Assembly (NCBI RefSeq): GCF_947502415.1
Contig: NZ_CANMZV010000001.1
Span: forward strand, 1 to 64,000
Reading direction: 5' to 3'
Source: an uncultured Photobacterium sp.
Lineage (GTDB): Bacteria; Pseudomonadota; Gammaproteobacteria; Enterobacterales; Vibrionaceae
DNA length: 64,000 nucleotides
Shown here: positions 47,248 through 55,916 of the stretch, in pieces
How positions within the stretch are numbered: the first letter of the stretch is position 1
How the letters are laid out: the number at the start of each line of letters is the position of its first letter
Translations under genes and position numbers: made by a program
The notes under the pieces: model-generated
Databases searched by the model: none
Seen by the model: the letters and a program-made list of their open reading frames with translations, nothing else
What the model was told of the DNA's origin: nothing

Positions 47248-48294
47248 ATGACAGATTCAGTAGTTCGTCTGACGCAGATGACCAAAAAAGCCGGGTGAGC
47301 AGCGAAAATTGGCCCTAAGGCCATGGCGCAGGTTCTGCAGTCCATTTCACCCCTATTTCCCCAACAAGCGTATCCTGATCTGATGGTCGGGTTGACGGTA
47401 AGTGATGATGCTGCCGTCTACAAAATCACTGATGATGTTGCTGTCATTCAAACGTTGGACTTTTTTACTCCAATCGTTGATGACCCGTATGATTTTGGTG
47501 CCATTGCTGCTGCAAATGCGTTGAGCGATGTGTATGCCATGGGCGGGCAAGTGACATTAGCAATGAACATCTTTTGCGTTCCCGGTGATCTTCCCCAAGA
47601 GGTCGTTGGCCAAATCCTCAAAGGTGGTGCGGAGAAAGTCCGTGAAGCTGGCGCGGTATTGGTCGGTGGTCACACCGTCGAAGATGATGAGCCGAAATTT
47701 GGCTTGTCAGTCATGGGTACGATTCATCCCTCTAAAGTGCAAACCAAGGCAGCTGTTGAAAGCGGCGATGTCCTGGTACTTACAAAGCCAATTGGTACCG
47801 GCTTGATTTCAACCGCAGCAAAACGGGGTAAGGCGAGTCCGCAGGCCATTCAGGCCTCAACCGACAGCATGAAGAAGCTTAACCGTAAAGCTGCGGAGAT
47901 TTTTGCCCGCTATCCGGTGAAAGCCTGTACCGATGTAACGGGTTATTCACTACTCGGCCATGCATTGGAAATGGCTGAAAAAAGTGATGTTTGTATGCAC
48001 TTTAATGCTACTCAGGTGCCATTCCTTATCGAAGCTGAAGATTACGCCGCACAAGGGTTATTCCCTGGTGGTGCTAAGCGTAACTTGGATGCTTACCGAG
48101 ATGATATCGAATTTGCACCGGAACTCGATGAAAGCTGGCAGCGCAAGCTTTGCTGTCCGGAAACATCCGGTGGCTTGCTGGCAGCAGTACCCAGGGATTG
48201 TCTGGACGCTTTATTGACTGAATTTAGCAATAGTGAAGAACCATGTTGGGTTATCGGGTCTGCCGAAGATGGTTGCGGTATCAAGGTTTCTTGA
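47248..48294 (+). CDS. selD: Selenide, water dikinase (itself a selenoprotein)
   Basis: A 348-residue enzyme making selenophosphate from selenide and ATP, the Se donor for Sec-tRNA. The N-terminus MTDSVVRLTQMTKKAGU has an in-frame TGA at 47296-47298, residue 17, the position of catalytic Cys17 in E. coli SelD; the glycine-rich loop and GCGK-like Lys region follow as AGUAAKIGP. Later motifs include VGLTVSDDAAVYK, VLVGGHTVEDDEPKFG and CCPETSGGLLAAVP. AAGGA precedes the ATG. It is embedded in the glycine reductase operon between grdD and grdE. Confidence 0.95.
47296..47323 (+). promoter_or_regulatory. selD Sec codon and putative SECIS
   Basis: TGA is followed at +14 by UGGCC-CUAA-GGCCA, a perfect 5-bp stem with a 4-base loop lacking the GGU of E. 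coli fdhF. Confidence 0.5.
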
Positions 48295-48349
48295 GACGTT
48301 ACGTTCTAAGGCTGTACTAAACCCAATTGACGCTTGTTTGGAGATATAA

Positions 48350-49642
48350 ATGAAACTCGAACTAGGCAACATTCATGTTCGTGATCTGGCTTTCGGGTCG
48401 GTAAGCGAAGTAAAAGAAAACACTGTGGTGATCGATAAGCAAGCCCTAACTGGCTACTTGTCAGAATTGGATCACCGTATCCGCTCTCTTGAACTATCAA
48501 TCGCAAAACCTGGCGATAGCATCCGCATTATGCCAGTTAAAGATGCAATTGAACCTCGCGTAAAAGTGAGCGGTGCAGGTAGCATCTTCCCAGGACGTCA
48601 TCTGGGTGAAGAAGCAATGGTTGGTGAAGGCCGTACACACGTGCTGAAAGGCATGGCGGTTATCACTACCGGTGAGGTTGTCGGTTTCCAGGAGGGTATC
48701 CTGGATATGAGCGGCCCTGGTGCAGATTACACTCCATTCTCTTCAACCATGAACCTGGTGATTCAGTGTGAAGTGGATGAGTCATGCAACCAGTACGATC
48801 ACGAAGGTGTACTTCGTCTGATTGGCCTGGAAGCGGGTCGCTGGATTGGTAAGCTGGCGGCTGATGTAGAGCCAGACGAGATCCACACTTATGAAACTAA
48901 GCCTTTGCTAGAGCAGGCAGCTGAGTATCCTAACCTGCCAAAAGTTGGTTATGTTTACATGCTTCAGAGCCAGGGTCTGCTACACGACACATACTGCTAT
49001 GGTGTTGACGTTAAGGGCATGTTGCCAACACTGCTTTATCCAACAGAAGTGATGGATGGCGCAATCATCAGTGGTAACTGTGTATCAGCTTGTGACAAGA
49101 ACACTAGCTTTGTTCACCAGAACAGCCCGGTTATCTACGATCTGTACCGTCACCACGGTTCGAAGTACAACTTCATGGGCGTAATTGTTACTAACGAAAA
49201 CGTTACTCTACGTGATAAAGAACGTTCTTCTAACTATGTTGTTAAGCTTGCTAAACAAATGGGTTGGGATGCTGCAATTGTCAGTGAGGAAGGCTTTGGT
49301 AACCCAGATGCCGACTTGATGATGAACTGTGCCAAGCTAGAAGCTGCCGGTATTCAGACTGTATTGCTTACAGATGAATATGCAGGTCAAAACGGTGAAA
49401 GTCAGTCACTTGCTGACTCACATAAGAGTGCAGACGCAGTAGTTACTAACGGTAACGCGAACCAGTTAATCACATTGCCAGCAATGGATACAGTACTCGG
49501 TTATGACCGTTATGCTGATATGGTTGCTGGTGGTTTCCAAGGCAGCTTGCATGAAGATGGCTCTATCACGGTTGAGATTCAGGCTATTCTTAGCGCAACC
49601 AGTGAACTTGGCTACCATCACCTCACCACTAAAGCAAGCTAA
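48350..49642 (+). CDS. grdE: Glycine reductase complex component B, subunits alpha and beta precursor
   Basis: A 430-residue proprotein of the substrate-binding protein B. It is expected to self-cleave before Cys244 in ISGNCVSACDKN, giving two subunits and a pyruvoyl cofactor that forms a Schiff base with glycine; the position agrees with clostridial GrdE (about Cys242). N-terminal MKLELGNIHVRDLAFG is diagnostic. GGAGAT precedes the ATG. It is followed 14 bases later by grdB, its partner. Sarcosine and betaine forms (GrdF, GrdI) are close relatives, but the sequence reads as glycine type. Confidence 0.93.
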   Translation: MKLELGNIHVRDLAFGSVSEVKENTVVIDKQALTGYLSELDHRIRSLELSIAKPGDSIRIMPVKDAIEPRVKVSGAGSIFPGRHLGEEAMVGEGRTHVLKGMAVITTGEVVGFQEGILDMSGPGADYTPFSSTMNLVIQCEVDESCNQYDHEGVLRLIGLEAGRWIGKLAADVEPDEIHTYETKPLLEQAAEYPNLPKVGYVYMLQSQGLLHDTYCYGVDVKGMLPTLLYPTEVMDGAIISGNCVSACDKNTSFVHQNSPVIYDLYRHHGSKYNFMGVIVTNENVTLRDKERSSNYVVKLAKQMGWDAAIVSEEGFGNPDADLMMNCAKLEAAGIQTVLLTDEYAGQNGESQSLADSHKSADAVVTNGNANQLITLPAMDTVLGYDRYADMVAGGFQGSLHEDGSITVEIQAILSATSELGYHHLTTKAS

Positions 49643-49656
49643 GCGAGGATACACAC

Positions 49657-50955
49657 ATGACATTGAAAGTCGTTTACTATTTGAACCAGTTCTTCGCTCA
49701 GAAAGGTGGCGAAGAGATGGCCCACACACCAATGGAAGTGACAGAGGGTACCATCGGTGTTGGTACTCAGGTTAACACCATGCTGGGTGAAAAGGCTGAG
49801 ATCACTCACACAATCGTTTGTGGTGACTCATACTTCAACGAAAATGAAAGCCTTTGCTGCCACAACTTGCAAGAAATCTTAGCTCAGCTTAAGCCTGATT
49901 TAGTGATTGCGGGTCCTGCTTTCAACGCCGGTCGTTATGGTATGGCTTGTGGTACAGTTGCGAAAGTTGCACATGAAATGGGTATTACAACCATTTCAGG
50001 CATGTACCCTGAAAACCCTGGTTACGAGTTATTCCGCCAGTATGCTTACATGGTTGAAACGGGTAACAGTGCAGCGAGCATGCGTAAAGCCATTCCAGCG
50101 ATGGTTAAACTGATTAACCGCTATATTGAAACTGATGGTGAAGTTGGTTCACCAGAAGAAGCCGGTTATATGTCTCGTGGTATCCGCGTGAATTTCTTTG
50201 CAGAAAAACGTGGTGCAGAGCGAGCGGTTGACTTGTTGATTGCTAAGCTTGCTGGCCCTGAGTTCACAACTGAATATCCTATGCCTGTGTTTGACCGTGT
50301 TGATCCACAGCCGCCGGTTGAAATGATGAGCACTGCTAAGATTGCGCTAGTGACATCAGGTGGTGTGGTTCCTAAAGGTAACCCTGACCATATCGAATCT
50401 TCAAGTGCATCTAAGTATGGTGAGTATAGTATTCGTGGTTTGGAAACCTTGACGGAAGAGACTCATGAAACAGCACACGGCGGATATGACCCAGTTGCTT
50501 GTAACCAGGACCCTAACCGAGTTCTTCCTGTCGACGTGTTACGAGACATGGAACGAGAAGGTGTTATCGGAAGCCTGCATGACATGTTCTACACCACGGT
50601 CGGTAATGGTACGGCGGTCGCGAAGGCGAAAGAGTACGGCGCAGAGATCGCGATGAAACTACAGAAGGCAGGGGTGACAGCTGCTATATTTACTTCCACT
50701 TGAGGCACTTGTACTCGTTGCGGCGCAACGATGCTAAAAGAAATCGAGAAAGTAATGCCTGTAGTTCACGTTCTAACTGTCGTGCCTATCTCTAAAACGG
50801 TCGGTGCAAACCGTATCGTTCCTGCAATTGCGATTCCTCACCCACTGGGTGATCCAAAGATGCAGCCGAAAGAAGAGAAATACGCACGTCGTCAGCTAGT
50901 TGAAAAAGCACTAAATGCGCTTCAGACTAAGATTGATGAGCAAACTGTGTTCTAA
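49657..50955 (+). CDS. grdB: Glycine reductase selenoprotein B (gamma subunit)
   Basis: A 432-residue selenoprotein of protein B. It labilises glycine bound to GrdE and passes the carboxymethyl group to selenoprotein A. The in-frame TGA at 50701-50703 is Sec349 in the U-G-T-C-T-R-C-G motif (UxxCxxC) typical of GrdB, and the frame continues through RIVPAIAIPHPLGDP to a TAA at 50955. The N-terminal YYLNQFFAQKGGEEMA is a family block. It is the last gene of the plus-strand operon, followed by a terminator. Confidence 0.95.
50701..50732 (+). promoter_or_regulatory. grdB Sec codon and putative SECIS
   Basis: TGA is followed at +15 by CGUUGC-GGC-GCAACG, a perfect stem (five or six pairs) with a small G-rich loop. 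It is the most regular of the four Sec hairpins in the island. Confidence 0.65.
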
Positions 50956-50979
50956 GCATACTTCAATCTGTGATTGAAA

Positions 50980-51018
50980 ATAAAAGCCAGTCGATTTATT
51001 CGACTGGCTTTTTCTTTT
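50980..51018 (+). terminator. Terminator of grd operon (bidirectional)
   Basis: Perfect stem AAAGCCAGTCGA / TCGACTGGCTTT with a 6-base loop, then a long T-run; it lies 25 bases after grdB. Confidence 0.8.
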
Positions 51019-51085
51019 TTTGTCATTTTTGTTAATCGATTAGTGGTTATTTCCTTGATGAACTATGTCGGTAGAAAGGAGGGTA

Positions 51086-51135
51086 TTTTCGAATGTGTGG
51101 GGGCCCCGCTTACGCGGGGATGATGGTATCGAAAA
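51086..51135. repeat. REP-like GC palindrome with outer stem
   Basis: Inner stem CCCCGC-TTAC-GCGGGG at 51104-51119 is enclosed by TTTTCGA (51086) and TCGAAAA (51129). The core with flanking GATGATGG resembles the widespread ATCCCCGCG...CGCGGGGAT interspersed repeat. Only one copy was seen here. Confidence 0.55.
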
Positions 51136-51141
51136 GAAGAG

Positions 51142-51567
51142 TTAGTTAAGTCCTTTGAATCCCAGAGAGTCGAGGCATGACTTAATCAATTGAAGGTCGA
51201 TAAATTGAAAATCCGAGCTTTGTTTTACCGGGAAAGTTGCGTCGATGTCTTCATTGGTTAGCATTAGGTGCTGTGGATTCGCTTTGCAGAGAATCTGATA
51301 ACGTTCAATGGTCTGTTCAATCTTATCAAGAGAATCCATATCCAGCTCATCATGATTATTTAGGATGATAATACTGCGATAAGGCGTTTCATGGGGTTTA
51401 ACACTGCCAGCCAGAGGGTGGGATATTAGCTTTCCGCCAAGATGGATTTTGTCGCGTACAAGCATTAATACATCATGGATGTTGTTTCTTGGTGTGTGCT
51501 TAATATGAGTGTTTAATTCTGCAACGCTTGGGTTGTTGCTAACTATTTCAAGTCTGTCGTATCTCAC
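51142..51567 (-). CDS. grdX: GrdX-family glycine-reductase-associated protein
   Basis: A 141-residue cytosolic protein resembling GrdX of clostridial glycine/betaine reductase operons, function unknown. The N-terminal EIVSNNPSV and the block GGKLISHPLAGSVKPHETPYRSIII are the recognisable signature. In clostridia it is usually the first gene of the operon; here it lies at the far end on the opposite strand, converging on grdB across a bidirectional terminator. It therefore needs its own promoter, between it and the tRNA-Sec genes. Confidence 0.85.
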   Translation of the reverse strand: MRYDRLEIVSNNPSVAELNTHIKHTPRNNIHDVLMLVRDKIHLGGKLISHPLAGSVKPHETPYRSIIILNNHDELDMDSLDKIEQTIERYQILCKANPQHLMLTNEDIDATFPVKQSSDFQFIDLQLIKSCLDSLGFKGLN

Positions 51568-51884
51568 TATGATATCCCTATAATAATAGTTTCATTATAT
51601 TTCAATGAAATTTGTTCTATTGGTTATAAAATATTCAATTGGTTGCTGTTATTATAATAAAACAGGAGCAATTAATAGTGGCTTCATCTCTTATTTTTCG
51701 TCATTACCAATTGATATAAGTAAAACTAATGACAGGTATTAGAAATACATATCAGGATGTGAACGCCTTGTTTTTATTAAGTTTAAATTTATGGTGTGTG
51801 AGATTGTGCCTATCTTTTAATTACTGCGAAAAATGTTAACCAGATAACTAAATGGGCAACTGGTTTTATATTTATTTGTGTTTG
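51568..51884. other. AT-rich divergent region grdX / tRNA-Sec
   Basis: About 320 AT-rich bases with no supportable gene. It should contain the grdX promoter (minus strand). No clear regulator site was recognised. Confidence 0.5.
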
Positions 51885-51912
51885 TTGATGAAGTCACAAA
51901 TTATGATATAAC
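51885..51912 (+). promoter_or_regulatory. Probable sigma70 promoter of tRNA-Sec genes
   Basis: TTGATG (-35) and TATAAC (-10) are separated by 16 bases, 48 bases upstream of the first tRNA-Sec gene. Confidence 0.45.
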
Positions 51913-51960
51913 CACTTTTAAATCATAATCTTATTGGGTAAATTAAATCCATCGAAACGC

Positions 51961-52052
51961 GGAAGTGGATGGGGTCTGGTGGCCCTCCCGGTCTTCAAAA
52001 CCGACGTGAGCTGAATAGGCTTTGGCAGGTTCGATTCCTGCTCCTTCCGCCA
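51961..52052 (+). tRNA. selC: tRNA-Sec (anticodon TCA), copy 1
   Basis: A 92-base selenocysteine tRNA including encoded CCA. The anticodon loop CTTCAAA carries TCA at 51995-51997. Sec-specific features are a 6-bp D stem with a 4-base loop (GGGGTC-TGGT-GGCCCT), a long variable arm (GAGCT-GAATA-GGCTT) and T arm GCAGG-TTCGATT-CCTGC. The acceptor stem is odd: only 7 bases (TCCTTCC) lie 3' of the T stem before the discriminator G, leaving U6 unpaired or bulged against GGAAGTGG. A C-A mismatch closes the anticodon stem base. Confidence 0.95.
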
Positions 52053-52215
52053 ACTCTAACATTTTCTAATATTGGTTTATCTAATATTGCTTTCAATTAA
52101 TGTTAGGGCTGGTTTTATAATATAGGTTGCTTTTAAATTGTTTATATTTAATCCAGAGTAAGAAAGATACAATGGTAGTAATATTTGCCAAACTCATTTA
52201 AGAGTAACGAAATAC

Positions 52216-52307
52216 GGAAGTGGATGGGGTCTGGTGGCCCTCCCGGTCTTCAAAACCGACGTGAGCTGAATAGGCTTTGGCAGGTTCGATTCCTGCTCCT
52301 TCCGCCA
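52216..52307 (+). tRNA. selC: tRNA-Sec (anticodon TCA), copy 2
   Basis: A second tRNA-Sec, identical over all 92 bases to copy 1, 255 bases downstream in the same orientation. It carries the same irregular acceptor stem. Flanking sequence downstream of both copies is related (for example TTTATATTTAATCCAGAGTAAG versus TTTATTCAGGGTAAG, and GCCAAACT(C/G)ATTTAA), so the unit duplicated together with its spacer. Confidence 0.95.
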
Positions 52308-52637
52308 ACTTTAACTTTATTATTATGACTGTTTATTCTGAAAGTTAGAGTTATTGAACTTTGAATGCGAATGTTGTTAATTGAATTGTTCGTGTTTATT
52401 CAGGGTAAGAAGAATGACGGTGGCAATAATACTCGCCAAACTGATTTAATTTAATTGGTTTTCATCTTTATACTTGTCCCTGAATCTTCCCGTAATTTGC
52501 CCTCTAAAATTTCTCGAACAGAAATAAATTAAAATCCCCTATAAGCATTGATAACTAGATTTAGTCATTTGTTATTGATTTTTATCAGGTGTTGGAATGC
52601 TTTCTGTTTTTTGTTTTATTTATATCGGGGCTTTATT
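52308..52637 (+). repeat. Spacer after second tRNA-Sec with degenerate copy of inter-tRNA sequence
   Basis: The first ~150 bases are a diverged copy of the sequence between the two tRNA genes, with matches such as GCCAAACTGATTTAA (52435) and GCCAAACTCATTTAA (52189). The rest is the upstream region of selA. An in-frame extension of selA starting at 52548 is hydrophobic and has no ribosome site, so it is not taken as coding. Confidence 0.55.
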
Positions 52638-54005
52638 ATGACTGTAAGCACCTTATCTTCAATTCCACAAATTGAAAAGATTCTTCAGCAAGCTTTTATT
52701 TCTCCTTATATTGAGCGGCTTAGCCGTCCGGTTGTGACTGACATTGTTCGTGATCAAGTGCAAGCATATAAAAAAATGCACTTGAAGGATCCTGAAGGTG
52801 TCCCGTTTTCCCTGGAGCAGCTATACCACTATATCGAGCAAGCCTGCTGGCTGATGAATCAGCAGCGTTTGCAGCGGGTGGTGAATGGAACTGGGGTAAT
52901 TGTCCATACCAACCTTGGTCGCTCGCCGCTTGATGCTGAATTATGGCAGAGTGTGGCTGAGGTAAATACCCACTACAACAACCTTGAAATTGATTTGACA
53001 ACTGGCAAACGAGGTAAACGCAAGGGGATGTTGCAGCATCTGATGCAATATCTGGTTAAAGGCGAAGATACTTTGGTGGTAAACAACAATGCCTCTTCTA
53101 TTTATCTGATGTTGCATGAGTTGGCAAAAGGTAAGGAGGTGATTGTCTCTCGTGGTGAGCAGATCCAAATTGGCGGTGGGTTCCGGATCCCGGATATTCT
53201 GACTTTGTCCGGTGCCAAACTGGTGGAAGTGGGAACAACGAATATTACCACTACTCAGGATTATATCGATGCTGTAACAGAAAATACCGCGATGGTACTG
53301 CTCGTCCATACCTCTAACTTCAAGATCCGTGGTTTTACGGAGTCACCAGATGTTAAAGAGCTAGCGCAGGCGCTGCCAGATCATGTGGTATTAGCTGTTG
53401 ATCAGGGTTCGGGCACAACGACGGAATCTATGCCGGATGAACCGACGGTTGCTAGCTATATTCAGGCTGGTGCTGATCTGGTTTGTTTCTCTGGTGATAA
53501 AATTCTGGGCGGCCCGCAAGCTGGCTTAGTGACAGGCAAGCAGCCACTGATCAAGCAGCTTGAAAAGAACCCGATGATGCGCGCATTCAGGCCAAGCAGG
53601 ATTGTTTATTCGCTGCTTGAAGAGTTAGTTGTGCGTAAGCTGAATCAGCTCGACAGTGGGCGTGGTGTGGCTGAAAGTAAGAATACCCAGTCGGAAGCGG
53701 AGCTTGAACAAAGAGCTCAGCAGCTCGCAGAAGGTTTTGGTGAACAGTTACAGGTTGTGCGTTCTGAGATGACGGTGGGCGGAGGTTCATTGCCAGATCA
53801 GAATGATCCGTCATGGTCAGTTGAGATCAATCCGGATAATGCACGTTACAAGCGATCGGCTGAAAGACTGTTGCAAGTTATGCGTAACTGGCCGCTGCCA
53901 GTAATGGGGGTGATTAAGCATGACAAGGTACAGCTTAATCTTGCAACGATTTCTGAATCAGAAATTCCTTATCTGCGTAGCCAGCTGGCGGAGGTATTGC
54001 AATGA
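52638..54005 (+). CDS. selA: L-seryl-tRNA(Sec) selenium transferase
   Basis: A 455-residue PLP enzyme that converts Ser-tRNA-Sec to Sec-tRNA-Sec with selenophosphate. The N-terminal domain (SSIPQIEKILQQAF) is followed by GTGVIVHTNLGRSPL and the PLP lysine K288 in CFSGDKILGGPQAG (E. coli Lys295). Length is close to E. coli SelA (463). The ATG at 52638 is chosen over an upstream in-frame start because of the family N-terminus. It overlaps selB by four bases (ATGA). Confidence 0.95.
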   Translation: MTVSTLSSIPQIEKILQQAFISPYIERLSRPVVTDIVRDQVQAYKKMHLKDPEGVPFSLEQLYHYIEQACWLMNQQRLQRVVNGTGVIVHTNLGRSPLDAELWQSVAEVNTHYNNLEIDLTTGKRGKRKGMLQHLMQYLVKGEDTLVVNNNASSIYLMLHELAKGKEVIVSRGEQIQIGGGFRIPDILTLSGAKLVEVGTTNITTTQDYIDAVTENTAMVLLVHTSNFKIRGFTESPDVKELAQALPDHVVLAVDQGSGTTTESMPDEPTVASYIQAGADLVCFSGDKILGGPQAGLVTGKQPLIKQLEKNPMMRAFRPSRIVYSLLEELVVRKLNQLDSGRGVAESKNTQSEAELEQRAQQLAEGFGEQLQVVRSEMTVGGGSLPDQNDPSWSVEINPDNARYKRSAERLLQVMRNWPLPVMGVIKHDKVQLNLATISESEIPYLRSQLAEVLQ

Positions 54006-55804
54006 GTTTTATTGTCGGAACCGCTGGCCACGTTGATCACGGTAAATCAGCTTTGATTAAGGCGCTGACAGGCATTGATACTGCGCACCTTCCTCAGGAA
54101 AAGAAACGGGGGATGACCATTGATCTTGGTTTTGCCTTCTTTAAACATCCTAATGGCGAACCGGTTGGTGTGATAGATGTACCGGGGCACGAGCGCTTTA
54201 TACGCAACATGGTAGCCGGGGTTTGGAGCCTCGACATGGTGCTGTTTGTGGTAGCCGCCGATGAAGGCTGGATGCAGATGTCAACTGACCACCTGAAAGT
54301 GATTGCCTCGATGGGAATCGAGAATGTCACTTTGGTGATCACTAAATCGGATCTGGTCGACGATCAAATGCTGTCATTGGTTGAAGATGAAGCTTTAGAG
54401 CAGTTTCTTGAAATAGCTGGTTTTATTCCTGATTCAATGGTGGTCTCTTCCCATCAGCAGAAAGGGATTGAGGCATTACGTCAGCATATTTGTCGCAAGC
54501 TAGATGTGATGGAAGCTCAAGAGAATACACGGATAGATACTCAGCGTCAGGCTCACTTATATATCGACCGTGTGTTTACCGTAAATGGTGTGGGAACAAC
54601 GGTAACCGGGAGTTTATGTGGTGGTGAATTTCAGGTTGGTCAAAAACTGATACTTCAGCCATCAGGCAGGGAAGTTCAGGTAAAAAGCTTGCAGTCTTAC
54701 CACCAGAATATCGAGACCGCCAAACCAGTTTCCCGGGTCGCTATTGGGCTCAAAGGGGTAAAGAAAAAAGAAGTAGAGCGTGGTTCTTGCCTGATGGCTT
54801 CGAAAGAGGCTGGTTTCATGGTCGACGAAGTGATCGTGCGGCTCAATAGTATGTTGTTTGAAAATAAGTGCCGTAATAACAGTGAAGTTGAAGTTGCTTT
54901 CGGTACTTTTAATACACTGGCGAAAATCTTTGTATTTAAAGGGACTAACTTGGCTCGCCTGAGACTGAAAGAGCCTGCGTGTTGTTTCTGGAATCAGCGT
55001 GCCTTGCTGATCCAGCATGGCGGAAGCCGAATCGTCAACTGTGGTGCTATTGTCTGGGGCGGAGTGGTCGAAAAACAACATCGAAATAAACTGTATGACT
55101 TGTTGATGGATATGCCGGAACAGTCAGAATGGACGGATTACGTCAACATCAATATGTCGCTCTACGGTTACGCTAAACGTGGTGATCACCAGTTGGATGA
55201 AAGCAGTTATAAGGTTTGCGGTGAATGGTTGTTTACCGAAGAATGCTTTAATCAGTCGCACCAGCAGGTTGAAGCTATCCTCAAGCAGGAGCAGATTGAT
55301 CTGTCTGCTAATGAGCTGAGCGGTAAGTTGCAATTACCGATAGCGACATTGACAGCATTGCTTCAGCAGATGGTGGAAGAAGGCAAGCTGCGTCAGAACG
55401 GAGAGTTATTCTCATTAGGTAATGGTCGTAGTGAAACTCAGCTCTCACCGGTAGCTAAGCAGATTCTTGAGCGAATGAGCCAAGCTGAGAAGCAGGGGTA
55501 TGAAGCTGAGAAAGAGAAAATCCCAGGGGCACAAAAAGAGTTACGAAACTTGGTTCGACTTGGTTTTGCTGTGCCAATGGAAGGTAAAATTTATTATGAG
55601 AAAAGTATTTATGACAGCTTTGTCACTGATCTCATCGAAGGACGGGAAATTGATGAACGTTTTACGATTGCAGATGCAAGGGAGCGAATCGGCTTATCTC
55701 GTAAGTATATGATACCTGTTCTGAACCGTATGGAATCAGATGGTTGGATTAAGCGAATTGAGAATGACCGTCAGGTGCTCAGAACTATAGAATCCATAGC
55801 GTAA
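54002..55804 (+). CDS. selB: Selenocysteine-specific elongation factor SelB
   Basis: A 600-residue GTPase that carries Sec-tRNA to UGA codons next to a SECIS hairpin. G motifs: GHVDHGKS (G1), DVPGHERF (G3) and ITKSDLVD (G4), then EF-Tu-like beta barrels and four winged helices at the C-terminus (last ~YMIPVLNRMESDGWIKR) that read the mRNA hairpin. Length is similar to E. coli SelB (614). It overlaps selA by four bases, hence coupled. It is followed by a terminator. Confidence 0.95.
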   Translation: MSFIVGTAGHVDHGKSALIKALTGIDTAHLPQEKKRGMTIDLGFAFFKHPNGEPVGVIDVPGHERFIRNMVAGVWSLDMVLFVVAADEGWMQMSTDHLKVIASMGIENVTLVITKSDLVDDQMLSLVEDEALEQFLEIAGFIPDSMVVSSHQQKGIEALRQHICRKLDVMEAQENTRIDTQRQAHLYIDRVFTVNGVGTTVTGSLCGGEFQVGQKLILQPSGREVQVKSLQSYHQNIETAKPVSRVAIGLKGVKKKEVERGSCLMASKEAGFMVDEVIVRLNSMLFENKCRNNSEVEVAFGTFNTLAKIFVFKGTNLARLRLKEPACCFWNQRALLIQHGGSRIVNCGAIVWGGVVEKQHRNKLYDLLMDMPEQSEWTDYVNINMSLYGYAKRGDHQLDESSYKVCGEWLFTEECFNQSHQQVEAILKQEQIDLSANELSGKLQLPIATLTALLQQMVEEGKLRQNGELFSLGNGRSETQLSPVAKQILERMSQAEKQGYEAEKEKIPGAQKELRNLVRLGFAVPMEGKIYYEKSIYDSFVTDLIEGREIDERFTIADARERIGLSRKYMIPVLNRMESDGWIKRIENDRQVLRTIESIA

Positions 55805-55870
55805 TTTTGATGGATTGCCTTAACACTGAACCTTGACAATAAGTCTGATTTAGCTGAGTTCGATTACATA

Positions 55871-55902
55871 AATCCCTCGATAAACATCGAGGGATTTTTT
55901 GT
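55871..55902 (+). terminator. selAB terminator
   Basis: Stem AATCCCTCGAT / ATCGAGGGATT with loop AAAC and six T. It also lies just past the stop of the convergent lipoprotein gene. Confidence 0.75.
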
Positions 55903-55916
55903 AGCTACGTTATATA

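Noticed and set aside
51104..51125. CRISPR repeat (resembles type I-E repeat core CCCCGC...GCGGGG)
   Set aside because: Only a single copy, no spacers and no cas genes; fits a REP-like palindrome instead.
52548..52637. N-terminal 30-residue hydrophobic extension of SelA
   Set aside because: SelA is cytoplasmic, the extension has no ribosome site, and the family N-terminus begins at the ATG at 52638.
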